Shown here: positions 7,831-16,480 of the stretch, piece after piece
Layout: each line of letters starts with the position of its first letter
How positions within the stretch are numbered: the first letter of the stretch is position 1
Virus record (IMG/VR): IMGVR_UViG_3300042924_008060
Location: 1 to 64,000 of that record
Length of the DNA: 64,000 nt
Reading direction: 5' to 3' (one strand)
From: a virus
Notes under the pieces: model-generated
The model's database searches: none
What the model was told of the DNA's origin: nothing
What the model saw: the letters and a program-made list of their open reading frames with translations, nothing else
Made by a program: the position numbers and the translations under genes

Positions 7831-8523
7831 ATGTCCGGAATTATCGCACCATCCATAGTTAACTACGATTGGACCGTAAAAATCAGCGACCCATCTTTTT
7901 TGAATGTGTCATTCCCATTCAGAGTCAAGATTGTATCAATCTGGTTCACCACACAAGCGATTTACGGCAACACGGCTGGTTTCTGGCAGGGTGATGAGAC
8001 AACTTTGGACATTGAGACAACTGACAGAGTTTTGGCTCTTGCGGCTTATAAAGCAAAGAATTCCAAGACTCAACACAGCATTTACGACAACCCAAACGAC
8101 ATATTGTACGCATTTGAAGACCTTGGCTACAGCCAGAGCATAAACGAAGAACTTAAGCCAACAATGTGGCTTGGCAATCCAGACGATGCCGCTGGAAGAA
8201 TTGGTGCATTCTGCACAGAGGGTGGCGGTTTCGGAGGAAATGCAATGAGCCTTAGAAGTACTGCTGCATCACCTATTGAAAAATCACGCGCTACAAACTC
8301 CAATTGGAGCGAAGAAGAGTGGAATGAACGGACGTACCTCGCAGATGCTGCGGTTATGAATACCGACGAATTCCTCCAGATGTTCGTCTACAACGTCGAT
8401 GGCAACTGGGACGACTACGAGAATGACGCAAAGGTCATCATCTCGATTGCATACACTGGTATGTCTGGTGAAGATGCTGTTTCTGCTACACAAAAGCCAT
8501 GGGTTGATTGGTGGAACGACTAA
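7831..8523 (+). CDS. Unrecognised protein with strong ribosome site
   Basis: A 230-residue protein that I do not recognise. It begins MSGIIAPSIVNYDW, is rich in aromatic residues, Asn and Asp, and ends KPWVDWWND. It has no signal peptide, membrane segment or coiled coil. The start has a very strong ribosome site (GAAGGAG, 7 bases before ATG), and the codon pattern is regular, suggesting high expression. The composition resembles a secreted-fold or virion surface protein, but this is only an impression. It is followed nine bases later by the gene at 8533. Confidence 0.7.
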   Translation: MSGIIAPSIVNYDWTVKISDPSFLNVSFPFRVKIVSIWFTTQAIYGNTAGFWQGDETTLDIETTDRVLALAAYKAKNSKTQHSIYDNPNDILYAFEDLGYSQSINEELKPTMWLGNPDDAAGRIGAFCTEGGGFGGNAMSLRSTAASPIEKSRATNSNWSEEEWNERTYLADAAVMNTDEFLQMFVYNVDGNWDDYENDAKVIISIAYTGMSGEDAVSATQKPWVDWWND

Positions 8524-8532
8524 CCTAGCCTA

Positions 8533-9153
8533 ATGCCTTTTAAGCAACTTTGGTTTTGGGAATCAGGCAAATTAAACAACAGATGGGCGGAAGTTCATGC
8601 TTTCTCGACGGAGGAGTTTGAGCGTCCTTCCACTGTTGTTTCTAAAGATAAACCTACTAGCGCTGAATCGGTTTGGTATGGGTCTCTAGACTCAGAAAAT
8701 AATCTTTTCATAAACTGGAAAGACGAAGACATTATCGGGATTACCCCTCCTCTTTGGTATGTAGTGAAAGATGCGCCGCGTCCACATCCGAACGGTCCAG
8801 CAATACCAATGATGTTTATCTATGCATTATTCGGAGATGATTTCCCATCCGGAACAATAGTTATGGAAAGTGACTTAATAAACAAAAAATTTCTCGGACG
8901 CTCTCAGCGTGTTGGGTTTTTGCAATGGTTTAAGCAAGATTCAAAAATACAACAAATATTCGTAGAAGAAAAATGGCGTCGCAAGAGAATAACGCTGGCC
9001 CTATTCGGTGTTGCTGATTTGGTTATTGTTTCTGGAGGTTACGGACAATTTCTTAATGGCGGAGATGTGACTACGAATGATGGGGAATCCCTCAGAGATG
9101 CCTGGGCAGGAAGCAAAAGGGTTGCCCCAAGAATTGGTTCTGTAGAAAACTAG
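8533..9153 (+). CDS. Unknown protein with possible GNAT-like segment
   Basis: A 206-residue protein without a firm family assignment. Its C-terminal third, FVEEKWRRKRITLALFGVADL then DGESLRDAW, has the spacing of a GNAT acetyltransferase motif A (R-R-K-R-I in place of R-x-x-G-x-G), but the glycines are missing, so acetyl-CoA binding is doubtful. It starts at ATG 8533, six bases after TAACCT, which overlaps the stop of the previous gene; a leaderless start there is possible. Its stop overlaps the stop of the convergent HNH gene. Confidence 0.6.
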   Translation: MPFKQLWFWESGKLNNRWAEVHAFSTEEFERPSTVVSKDKPTSAESVWYGSLDSENNLFINWKDEDIIGITPPLWYVVKDAPRPHPNGPAIPMMFIYALFGDDFPSGTIVMESDLINKKFLGRSQRVGFLQWFKQDSKIQQIFVEEKWRRKRITLALFGVADLVIVSGGYGQFLNGGDVTTNDGESLRDAWAGSKRVAPRIGSVEN

Positions 9154-9527
9154 CGTTCCCATCCATGCTTGGCTAAACCAAGGTCGAATGCAAGCTGCGG
9201 GTTGGCGTTAATTCTTGCGTGACAAGGCCTGCATACAGCCAGGATATTTTCTTCGTCCAGAATCGAACCGCCCTGTGAGCGACGAATAACTTCATGCAGG
9301 TCTCTGCTTAGATGGTGATTGAAAGTTATTTTTCCGTCGTGTGTAGCAAATATTTTGCATGCTTCACACAGCGGTCTTTCTTGAAGAACCTTCTCAACAA
9401 GCTTTCGGCGCTCCACATATGTATCAGACATTTTTTTGCTTCGTTTGCGAATTGCTTTTCGCGGCTTTGCTTTTGTTGCTGAACGCTTTATCGGCGTGCG
9501 CTTCAATGGCTTTTTACGACGAAGCAT
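9150..9527 (-). CDS. HNH endonuclease
   Basis: A 125-residue HNH nuclease. Two zinc-binding Cys pairs are visible, CEACK and CRPCH. Between them lie the HNH-type residues: HH in FNHHLSRDLHEVIRRSQGG, N in DEENILAVC, and the terminal H of CRPCHARIN. The first 35 residues are a Lys/Arg-rich DNA-binding extension. AGGAGA precedes the ATG. Free-standing phage HNH proteins may be homing endonucleases or packaging cofactors. This one is far from the terminase small-subunit candidate but 3 kb from the large terminase. Confidence 0.85.
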   Translation of the reverse strand: MLRRKKPLKRTPIKRSATKAKPRKAIRKRSKKMSDTYVERRKLVEKVLQERPLCEACKIFATHDGKITFNHHLSRDLHEVIRRSQGGSILDEENILAVCRPCHARINANPQLAFDLGLAKHGWER

Positions 9528-9591
9528 ACGAATCTCCTATTACATGTTTAGAGCGTGAATCTCCCTGCTGGGCACATTAAGTGTGGCTTTA

Positions 9592-10104
9592 TTACAAATT
9601 ATCGCTAGTGACGGAATCGAATAGCCACTTATTGTCAAGTGTAGACCACAGAGCCCTATCGATGGCGGTATCTTCAAGGTCAAATGAACGCATAAGGGTG
9701 CGATGAGTGACGATTGCCCTCCGAAGAAATTCAACCTGGTCCCATCCATCGGTCTGTATTTCTGCGCCGGTTTCAATCATGTTCATGACTTCGTCAAGAC
9801 GCTTGTCTACATGAAACTTAAACCGCTTAACGCGAGTTGCTTTCGTGTCGTAATAAGATATTGCTTCTCGACTTAACTTGGAGCCAGCTGGCCCAAGCGA
9901 GGAATAACGAAGATTGTCTGATTCGGCATCTGATTCGATATTGTCGATTTGATTCTGGAGGTTGTCAGACAATGCTAAAAGGGCATCTTTCCATCTTCCC
10001 CAGTTTTCTTTTTCTAGAAGAACCTGCTTATGCGTTGGGGAGAGCTTATTCTTCACCTCTTCCGCGACCATTCTTGCAAATGAATCATCGTTTAAAACTT
10101 GCAT
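9592..10104 (-). CDS. Helical protein of the recombination operon
   Basis: A 170-residue mostly helical protein, unrecognised. It shows long amphipathic stretches (VEFLRRAIVTHRTLM) and resembles conserved hypothetical proteins found near recombination genes in actinophages. AAGGAGA is well placed before the ATG. It lies 17 bases downstream of the Cas4/RecB-like nuclease gene on the same strand, so it probably belongs to the recombination operon. Confidence 0.68.
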   Translation of the reverse strand: MQVLNDDSFARMVAEEVKNKLSPTHKQVLLEKENWGRWKDALLALSDNLQNQIDNIESDAESDNLRYSSLGPAGSKLSREAISYYDTKATRVKRFKFHVDKRLDEVMNMIETGAEIQTDGWDQVEFLRRAIVTHRTLMRSFDLEDTAIDRALWSTLDNKWLFDSVTSDNL

Positions 10105-10121
10105 TATCTTCTCCTTGATTT

Positions 10122-10904
10122 TTAATTATTCCACGCAGGGCAGATTCCCTTGAAGCCACACCAATTGCAAAGAATCGATTTATTGGCAACAAATTCACCG
10201 GTCTTACAACATTTGTCAATTTCCTGTTTTGTCGATTGAATTGACTCAACGGTTGATTTAATGTCATCCAGTGAAACATCTTTTTCAAACTTCACTCCGT
10301 CTTTTAAATAGAGGAGTTCAACGGACTTTTGGTCAACATCTATGTCTAGGCTAGACAAAAGTTGAGTGTAGACAATCAACTGAAAAAATTTGTCGGATAG
10401 ATAATTTTTCTTTGGAGTCTTCCCTGTTTTGTAGTCGCTAACTTTTGCGCTATTTCCATTAACGCTTAGCCTGTCGATGAATCCATGAATTTTTACTCCG
10501 CCTATATCTCCGCGAACGTAAGACTCCATACTAAAAGGAGCAACGGTAGTCGGGTCCTCAATTAGCCAAAGATTCTCAATACACCACCAAGCAGCCCAAC
10601 GAAATCTGTTGAGTTCTTTCTCTGAGTGAATTACCGATGAAGCTTCTGCCGACCACTTATTCGCCCATTGGTTGCGAGCAAGGTCTTTTGCCTGCTCAAG
10701 AGTTCTAAGTTCTGGCGGAAGTTTGTACAAATCTTCAAGTACGTCGTGAACGAAATTTCCAAGAATTGCTTCTTGGCCACTTGGGTCATGGAGACCATCT
10801 ATTTTGCTGTACTTAAATTTTTGCGGACACTGCCTAAACGTTCCCAGTGATGATGGGGATAGAAACTCTGGAGCGACAAATCCACCATCAGGAATTAGTG
10901 ACAT
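10122..10904 (-). CDS. PD-(D/E)XK nuclease, RecB/Cas4-like
   Basis: A 260-residue RecB-family exonuclease. Recognisable parts are the N-terminal SPSSLGTFRQCPQKFKY, the helix GNFVHDVLEDLY, the catalytic IHGFIDRLSVNG...AKVSDYKTGK (D and the D-x-K of the PD-(D/E)XK core), and the C-terminal cysteines C-N-W-C-G-F-K-G-I-C-P-A-W, which with the early Cys would hold a 4Fe-4S cluster as in Cas4 and AddB. I chose ATG 10904, which overlaps the end of the Rad52-like gene by 17 bases; a longer frame opens further upstream but its extra residues look non-native. With the annealing protein it forms a phage recombination pair. Confidence 0.85.
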   Translation of the reverse strand: MSLIPDGGFVAPEFLSPSSLGTFRQCPQKFKYSKIDGLHDPSGQEAILGNFVHDVLEDLYKLPPELRTLEQAKDLARNQWANKWSAEASSVIHSEKELNRFRWAAWWCIENLWLIEDPTTVAPFSMESYVRGDIGGVKIHGFIDRLSVNGNSAKVSDYKTGKTPKKNYLSDKFFQLIVYTQLLSSLDIDVDQKSVELLYLKDGVKFEKDVSLDDIKSTVESIQSTKQEIDKCCKTGEFVANKSILCNWCGFKGICPAWNN

Positions 10905-11604
10905 ACTGCCCACCAAACTGAATTCGCAATGCCTCTGTGATGAGTGCTTGCAAGTCATCGATTGTGGCACTTGACTTCGTCGGCTTTGGTCGGCCACCAG
11001 AGTGGGTTGACCAGAACGAGTTCAACTCTTCCTTCTGTTCTTTCTTCAGCCCCTTGGTGATGTCGATGAAAGTATTCCATTTTTCCTCAAGCTCAGAAAG
11101 CGCAGGTGTTGGAACCTGTTCTGGAATACGCGCAAAACCATCATCTGATGCATCAAGAAGAATTGCGTCTTCGGCGTCCATAGCGTCAACCGAGCGAGCA
11201 AGATAGAGACCGACTCCCAATTGTTGGGCAGCCTTCTTTAACGCATCAGAAACCGCGCCCTTAAAGTCATTTCCAAGGTCAACTGGCTTTTGATTGCTCT
11301 TAGCGCGCTTTACGTTTGAGCCACCAAATCCATGTTTGACCACTCGCTTGTCGCCAATCTCTGCAGTAAGCGCAACGTGCGCTACCAATTCGTCTTGGTC
11401 AATTTCGTCGCGACGAACTGAAATAATTTCAAATGACCAGCCCTCCACGCCGAGAACCTTGTTTAGTCGATTGATTACTTCGCTGATTGGCAAGTAAACA
11501 AGTGATACGCCGCTCTTGACGATTGTGCGTTCTGATTCTTGTGGGAACTGCGCATACAGTTCCTTCATGATTGATGAAGCGTCTTTTACTTGATTTTGTT
11601 CCAT
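10888..11604 (-). CDS. Rad52-like single-strand annealing protein
   Basis: A 238-residue protein of the Rad52/Sak-type annealing family. The N-terminal domain shows YLPISEVINRLNKVLGVEGW, the strand pair EIISVRRDEID and VAHVALTAEIG, and the conserved DFKGAVSDALKKAAQQLGVG, a hallmark of Rad52 folds. The C-terminal part is a linker and helix that may bind SSB or itself. It would anneal ssDNA made by the adjoining nuclease during recombination-dependent replication. The start has AAGGGA upstream. Confidence 0.85.
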   Translation of the reverse strand: MEQNQVKDASSIMKELYAQFPQESERTIVKSGVSLVYLPISEVINRLNKVLGVEGWSFEIISVRRDEIDQDELVAHVALTAEIGDKRVVKHGFGGSNVKRAKSNQKPVDLGNDFKGAVSDALKKAAQQLGVGLYLARSVDAMDAEDAILLDASDDGFARIPEQVPTPALSELEEKWNTFIDITKGLKKEQKEELNSFWSTHSGGRPKPTKSSATIDDLQALITEALRIQFGGQYVTNS

Positions 11605-11634
11605 GATGTTTTGTATCCCTTGTTGGTGGTGTAT

Positions 11635-12138
11635 TTATTCGGAATCTTTTGGCTTACGGACAATAATGCTAGTCTTCAGTTCGCCAACTTCGCAATAATT
11701 GTCTGGATTGATTCCAATCTTGTTCAACTCCTTCACTCGCCAATATGACGGAGCACAATACGTAACCATATCCATGGCTATTTCTCGTGGTGACTTCAGT
11801 ACTTCGCCGGTATCCATGTCAATGGACATCTTCACCAACTTGTCCGAAACCGCAGAAGCAAGCGCCTTGTGGTCCCACGACTTTCTGTCGTATGAAGATT
11901 TCTTCTCGATTTCTGCGCCGTTGTCCAATTTGATTGATTCAGTTGACCCCATGATTTTGCCAACAAGGTGTGCGTACCCGTCATAAACAAAAGTTAGGTC
12001 TCGCTTAAGGAAATTGATGTCTGCCAAAATTCCACAAGCAATTGGAATCTCAACATCAGAGTCAGCAATGGACTGAAGTTCTGAATCCAGTTCGGTAATC
12101 AGTGCGCGAATCTGCTCTATCTTTTCTACAGCATTCAT
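11635..12138 (-). CDS. Hypothetical protein next to the annealing gene
   Basis: A 167-residue protein with an N-terminal helical region (KIEQIRALITELDSELQSI) and the segment DRKSWDHKALASAVSDKLV near the middle, a pattern I associate with small phage proteins that precede RecT/Rad52 genes. Its function is unknown. AAAGGGG precedes the ATG. It is the first gene of the operon that runs through the annealing protein and nuclease. Confidence 0.7.
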   Translation of the reverse strand: MNAVEKIEQIRALITELDSELQSIADSDVEIPIACGILADINFLKRDLTFVYDGYAHLVGKIMGSTESIKLDNGAEIEKKSSYDRKSWDHKALASAVSDKLVKMSIDMDTGEVLKSPREIAMDMVTYCAPSYWRVKELNKIGINPDNYCEVGELKTSIIVRKPKDSE

Positions 12139-12177
12139 TTTATTGCCCCTTTAATTCAGTAGTAGTTTAAGTAATTA

Positions 12178-13491
12178 CTAAATCAGTATAGAGACACGCT
12201 TTCTCTGTGGCAACCCCAGGCCAGTTAAAAACGTAAATGCTCCGACAGCCGAGTCGACCTGGTCGTCGTGGTCGCAGGCTTCGGGGAAAGATGAAAATTC
12301 ATCCATCCATGCAGTCAGCCAAGGTGCACGAATAATACGTACATTTCCGTTGGCTGCAGCGGCGGCGAATGGCCGTGCGCGAGTTTCTTTGTCTCCAGTA
12401 GAACGTATTGCCCCAAAATCGTACCCAGGAACCACATACCTGGCATATTGGTCGGCAAGTGCTTTACCCGACGAACCTGGTTCTTGTTCCATTCGTATTG
12501 ATACTCCCAGACCATCTTCCTGAGCTGTCTGGGCAATCAGCTGCTCTACTTTTTCACCTTTTACTCGTGCTCGTTTTACATCCAGAATGTAGGCAACACC
12601 GCCGTCAAACATCATCAACGTTCCGACCGTATAGTCTGGATTCGGGTTGCTCTGGGATGGTTCGGTGGCAGCAAGGTCCCAAAATCTAACAACACGGGCA
12701 GAACTTTTGATTTCAGGGATTTCTTCTGGGTCGATAATAATAAATGAAGTTCTTTCAAAAAGAGTTCCGAGCGTTGTCGACCACCAGTCGCCCATTTCTA
12801 GGCGACGTCTTTCCACGGGGTCAAGTGCAGCAAGGGCCTGTCGGTACGATTCAGCGTCAATTCCTGGGTTGTCGGTCAACTTGGATGGAACGAAAATGCG
12901 GTTTTCCTGACGACCCTCAACAATGAATCTCTGTCTAACCCAGTTGGGAGCAGGGTTTGATGCTGAACGCATTCTTAATGGCACTTGAGAAATTGGTCCG
13001 CTCGCAGGGCGACGCAAACGGGAGAATAGGTAGCGATAATCAGATTCACGGATTTCGGTTACTTCGTCCATTCCAATGAACTGAAATTCCGAGCCTTTAT
13101 AGCGTAAATAGTCATTGGCATTATTTAGATACCCGAATGAAATGCGGGCGCCAGATGGGAAAGTGGCGATGAAGCTATTTGCATTCCAATGCACATCATC
13201 GTAGTTGGACATCCAGGACTTAAAGCGGTCCATCAGGGCTCCGGGAAGCGAAAGGTCAGCGAAAGTTCTACGGAAAAGAATGGCCGAATACCCAGGCACA
13301 TCTACATACTGGAGCGCAGCCATTAGCAAAGCGCTTGACTTTCCACCACCTGCTGCACCACCAAATAGGGCTTCTATTGAATTAGTTCTTAAAAAAACTT
13401 TTTGGTTTATTGATGGCTCTTCTGGGCAGAAGGGAGGCATCTTGGGTTGCAGATATTCGAGAACTTCAGCCCAATTCGGTTTTTGTGTCAT
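12178..13491 (-). CDS. terL: Terminase large subunit
   Basis: A 437-residue DNA-packaging motor. The ATPase domain has Walker A GGAAGGGKSS (residues 44-53, K51) and Walker B FIGMDE (D142, E143). The nuclease domain shows FWDLAATEP (first Asp), the middle segment MEQEPGSSGK and the last acidic cluster DHDDQVDSAVGAF. The ATG at 13491 has no clear ribosome site. It is divergent from the portal gene, whereas most HK97-type phages carry terL and portal on one strand. The likely small subunit is far away (54298). Confidence 0.95.
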   Translation of the reverse strand: MTQKPNWAEVLEYLQPKMPPFCPEEPSINQKVFLRTNSIEALFGGAAGGGKSSALLMAALQYVDVPGYSAILFRRTFADLSLPGALMDRFKSWMSNYDDVHWNANSFIATFPSGARISFGYLNNANDYLRYKGSEFQFIGMDEVTEIRESDYRYLFSRLRRPASGPISQVPLRMRSASNPAPNWVRQRFIVEGRQENRIFVPSKLTDNPGIDAESYRQALAALDPVERRRLEMGDWWSTTLGTLFERTSFIIIDPEEIPEIKSSARVVRFWDLAATEPSQSNPNPDYTVGTLMMFDGGVAYILDVKRARVKGEKVEQLIAQTAQEDGLGVSIRMEQEPGSSGKALADQYARYVVPGYDFGAIRSTGDKETRARPFAAAAANGNVRIIRAPWLTAWMDEFSSFPEACDHDDQVDSAVGAFTFLTGLGLPQRKRVSILI

Positions 13492-13540
13492 GTAAATATC
13501 TCGGCGTCTTCTTGTCCACGGACAATCGTAAATTATGCGC

Positions 13541-13553
13541 TACTGTATCTTAT
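13541..13553 (+). promoter_or_regulatory. Leaderless-type -10 box upstream of the head operon
   Basis: TACTGT (13541-13546) ends 7 bases before ATG 13554. It lies in the short divergent gap between terL and the head operon, the natural place for the operon's promoter. Confidence 0.4.
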
Positions 13554-13754
13554 ATGCCCAAATTAAAAGAAGTAGTTAATAAAGTCAGTTCCAGGGCAAA
13601 GACAGTGTACAACAGGCGTACTTTCGCTAATTTATTCATGGTTTCGTTTATACTATTAACAAGTATTGGTGCTGGTCTCATTGCCATGCCCGTCGGTTTG
13701 ATTGTTGCTGGTATCGGTTGTGGAATATTCGGATTTCTATTAGGGCTTGAGTAA
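13554..13754 (+). CDS. Small two-helix membrane protein
   Basis: A 66-residue protein with a basic N-terminus (MPKLKEVVNKVSSRAKTVYN) and two closely spaced hydrophobic segments (LFMVSFILLTSIGAGLIA and GLIVAGIGCGIFGFLLG) separated by a proline turn. The size and shape fit a small holin or holin-like protein, but its position ahead of the portal is unusual for that. The frame is open further upstream without a better start; ATG 13554 is favoured by the -10 box 7 bases upstream. The portal gene starts 7 bases after its stop. Confidence 0.6.
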   Translation: MPKLKEVVNKVSSRAKTVYNRRTFANLFMVSFILLTSIGAGLIAMPVGLIVAGIGCGIFGFLLGLE

Positions 13755-13761
13755 ATAAAAT

Positions 13762-15828
13762 ATGGGCTGGAACTCTCCAAAAGATAAATCACTCAAGTCG
13801 TCTGACTCAAAGCAGATTGCCTTTGGTGCACCAATTTCGGCAAACCCAGGTCTTGTACATAAACCATATCGAGATTCATGGGACATTGAACGCGCATATC
13901 GCGAGGGCATGTCCAAAATCACCTGGGTAAACAGGTGTATTGATGCAATTGCCGGTAATCAGGCACGACTGCCAGTGATTCTTCGAAAAGATAATTCCAA
14001 CAAGGGCGAGATAATAGTTGGTAAAGAAGCAAATCGCTCCACGTTGCTCGAGCTACTAAACACAAGAGCCAACGTTGGAGAAAATAGTTTTATCTTTAGA
14101 TATAGGCTTTCTGCACAGCTTCTTCTTGGTACGCGCGGAGCATTTATTGAGAAAATACGCGGAAGAGACGGCGGAATAATCGCCCTTAATCTTCTACCAC
14201 CACAGGCAACGGCGCCAATCCCTCATCCGAAAACATTTGTTTCCGGCTATGAAGTTGCCATGCCCTACGGAGAAAAGGTAATACTTAAGCCAGAAGATGT
14301 TTGCTGGATTCGCCGTCCACACCCACTTGACCCATATCTGTCACTTACTCCGCTCGAGGCTGCTGGTGTAGCTATTGAAATTGAAAATCTTGCGAAGCTC
14401 TACAACAGAAACTATCTCCTTAATGACGGCCGTCCTGGCGGCTTGCTTGTAGTCCGTGGAGAAATAGATGAAGACGATAAAGAAGAATTAAAGAGCAGGT
14501 TCCGTGGTAACCTATCCAAGACTGGACATACAACAGTAATCGCAGCAGACGATGGCGTTGATTTTGTTGACACATCAGCGAGCCCGCGCGATGCCGCGTA
14601 TATCCAGATGCGCCAAGTTACGAAAGAAGAAATTCTTGCTGCATTCGGTGTGCCGGAATCAGTAATAGGAAACGCAGCTGGAAGAACATTCAGCAATGCT
14701 GCGGAAGAAATACGTGTCTTCTGGATGGAAACAATGTTGCCGCACCTAGAACCGATTGCGCGAGCACTTGATGAGTTGGACGATAAAAACTATGTCGACT
14801 TCGATACGAGCGAAGTTCCAATTCTTCAGTTGTACAAGCAAGAGCGCGATAGATATTTGCTTACAGAGTTTCAGGCTGGATTGATAAGCGGAAACGAATA
14901 CCGAATTGGTTCCTCAAGAAAAGAAGTTGAGTCCGACCTTGCTGACTCACTCCTCGCTAATCCAAACTTAATTCCGATTGCGAATACAAAGAAGAAGATG
15001 GACGAGAACGCTGCAATGGTCCCTGGTGCAGCCCCAGGTATGCCTGGAGCCCCCGGTATGCCACCAATTCCTGGAATGCCGCCAATGCCAGGTCAGGCCC
15101 CACCGATGGAAAACATCCCCCTTGACCCGAACACGATGCAGGGTGCAATGGCCGAGGTTACACAAACAGGCGAGCTTGCTCAAAGTACACTCCCGCCAGA
15201 AGCAGCCGCATTACAAACTGGAGCTGCACCAACTCCACCTGGAGCGCTCACCGCAGAAAGCGGCGAGATGCAGTACAAATCAGCTGAGCCAGCTGTCGAA
15301 GACAGAACAGAAACTTCAATTGAGCGTTGGTCGGAAATACTTTCACGAGGAATTGAGAGAATTCTGGAAAGACAGCAACGAGTTGTACTGGAAAAGTCTG
15401 GTGGAAGCAAGGCAAGAAAAGGGCTCATGGCTGGAACGCTTGACATCGATTCAATACTCTCGATTGACTCATGGAATAAGCAATTTGAAGATGACCTAAA
15501 GCCAGTTGTTTCCGCGATTATCAATGACTCGCATGAATCAAAACGCGAAAGAATGCATGTAAAGGGTTTGTCGCCAAGAGCTATACCGCCTCTAGATTTC
15601 TTGAGAGCTGTTGATTCACACGTTGCAAATATCAAAAAAATAAATGAGCAGACAGCCTTTAACATCAATGAAATAATGCTTAAATCGTTTGTTTATTCTG
15701 ACGAAGAGCGAAGATTTTCATCCTTCAGACAAGAGCTAATTGAAATGTATGCAAATCTTCTTGCAAAAGAACATGTCGAAATTGCTGAAGAAGAGACACG
15801 CCGAGCCTGGAACTTCGCTCAGTTCTAA
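13762..15828 (+). CDS. Portal protein, HK97 type, with long C-terminal extension
   Basis: A 688-residue protein whose first 400 residues are a typical HK97-family portal: DAIAGNQARLPVILRK, LLLGTRGAFIEKIRG, the PLEAAGVAIEIENLAKLYNR helix, and VTKEEILAAFGVPESVIGN. The portal forms the dodecameric DNA channel at one capsid vertex. After residue 400 comes a Pro/Gly/Met-rich linker (PGMPGAPGMPPIPGMPP) and a helical domain of about 200 residues, making it longer than the usual 400-550 residues. The extension may bind scaffold or packaged proteins; no known toxin or MuF motif was seen in it. Confidence 0.93.
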   Translation: MGWNSPKDKSLKSSDSKQIAFGAPISANPGLVHKPYRDSWDIERAYREGMSKITWVNRCIDAIAGNQARLPVILRKDNSNKGEIIVGKEANRSTLLELLNTRANVGENSFIFRYRLSAQLLLGTRGAFIEKIRGRDGGIIALNLLPPQATAPIPHPKTFVSGYEVAMPYGEKVILKPEDVCWIRRPHPLDPYLSLTPLEAAGVAIEIENLAKLYNRNYLLNDGRPGGLLVVRGEIDEDDKEELKSRFRGNLSKTGHTTVIAADDGVDFVDTSASPRDAAYIQMRQVTKEEILAAFGVPESVIGNAAGRTFSNAAEEIRVFWMETMLPHLEPIARALDELDDKNYVDFDTSEVPILQLYKQERDRYLLTEFQAGLISGNEYRIGSSRKEVESDLADSLLANPNLIPIANTKKKMDENAAMVPGAAPGMPGAPGMPPIPGMPPMPGQAPPMENIPLDPNTMQGAMAEVTQTGELAQSTLPPEAAALQTGAAPTPPGALTAESGEMQYKSAEPAVEDRTETSIERWSEILSRGIERILERQQRVVLEKSGGSKARKGLMAGTLDIDSILSIDSWNKQFEDDLKPVVSAIINDSHESKRERMHVKGLSPRAIPPLDFLRAVDSHVANIKKINEQTAFNINEIMLKSFVYSDEERRFSSFRQELIEMYANLLAKEHVEIAEEETRRAWNFAQF

Positions 15829-15934
15829 CTATTTCACTAAATAGTTTCTGTAAAAGAAAAGCAATTCTCAATACTTGCACTGCAGATTTATCTGGTCGTT
15901 TATTATCTATTGAGTCTTAGTGAAAGCGAATTAA

Positions 15935-16480
15935 ATGACCACTGACCACTTTGAATACAAGTCGACATCCCTTGGCTCCGCTTCACAGAAAGCCGGCTCC
16001 GTCAATCTCGATGAGATGCAAGGAATTGTTGAGTGCTTTGTAGCTGGAATCGGCAATAAAGACTCTGTTGGTGATATTTGCGCAAGTGGTGCTTTTACGA
16101 AGAGTCTTCAGCGCCGCAAGCCGCGTGTTGTGTGGGGCCATAACTGGAATGACCCAATCGGCAAAGTACTCGAAATTTACGAGGTGCCACCGTCTGACCC
16201 ACGCCTACCACTAAAAATGAAGATTGCCGGAATCGGCGGATTATTTGCAAAAGTTCAATTCAATCTTCAGTCAGAAAAGGGCCGCGAAGCTTTCACGATG
16301 GTTGCTTTCTTTGGAGAAGAACAAGAATGGTCGATTGGATATAAAACCCTGCGCGCACAGTATGACCAGAAGTCTCAGGCAAACGTAATCTACGAGTTGG
16401 AGCTTTATGAAGTGTCTCCAGTTCTTCATGGAGCCAATCAACTGACTGGCACAATTTCCGTGAAGACAGATGACCCATAC
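15935..16480 (+). other. Prohead protease domain of giant 1
   Basis: The serine-protease domain that cuts scaffold and capsid delta domains in HK97-like phages. It spans residues 1-180 and contains the H69, S133 and E156/E159 candidates for the catalytic triad. In most phages it is a separate protein of about 200 residues. Here the first LSSG site is not reached until residue 822, so the protease may be released with a long tail or trimmed elsewhere. Confidence 0.85.
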
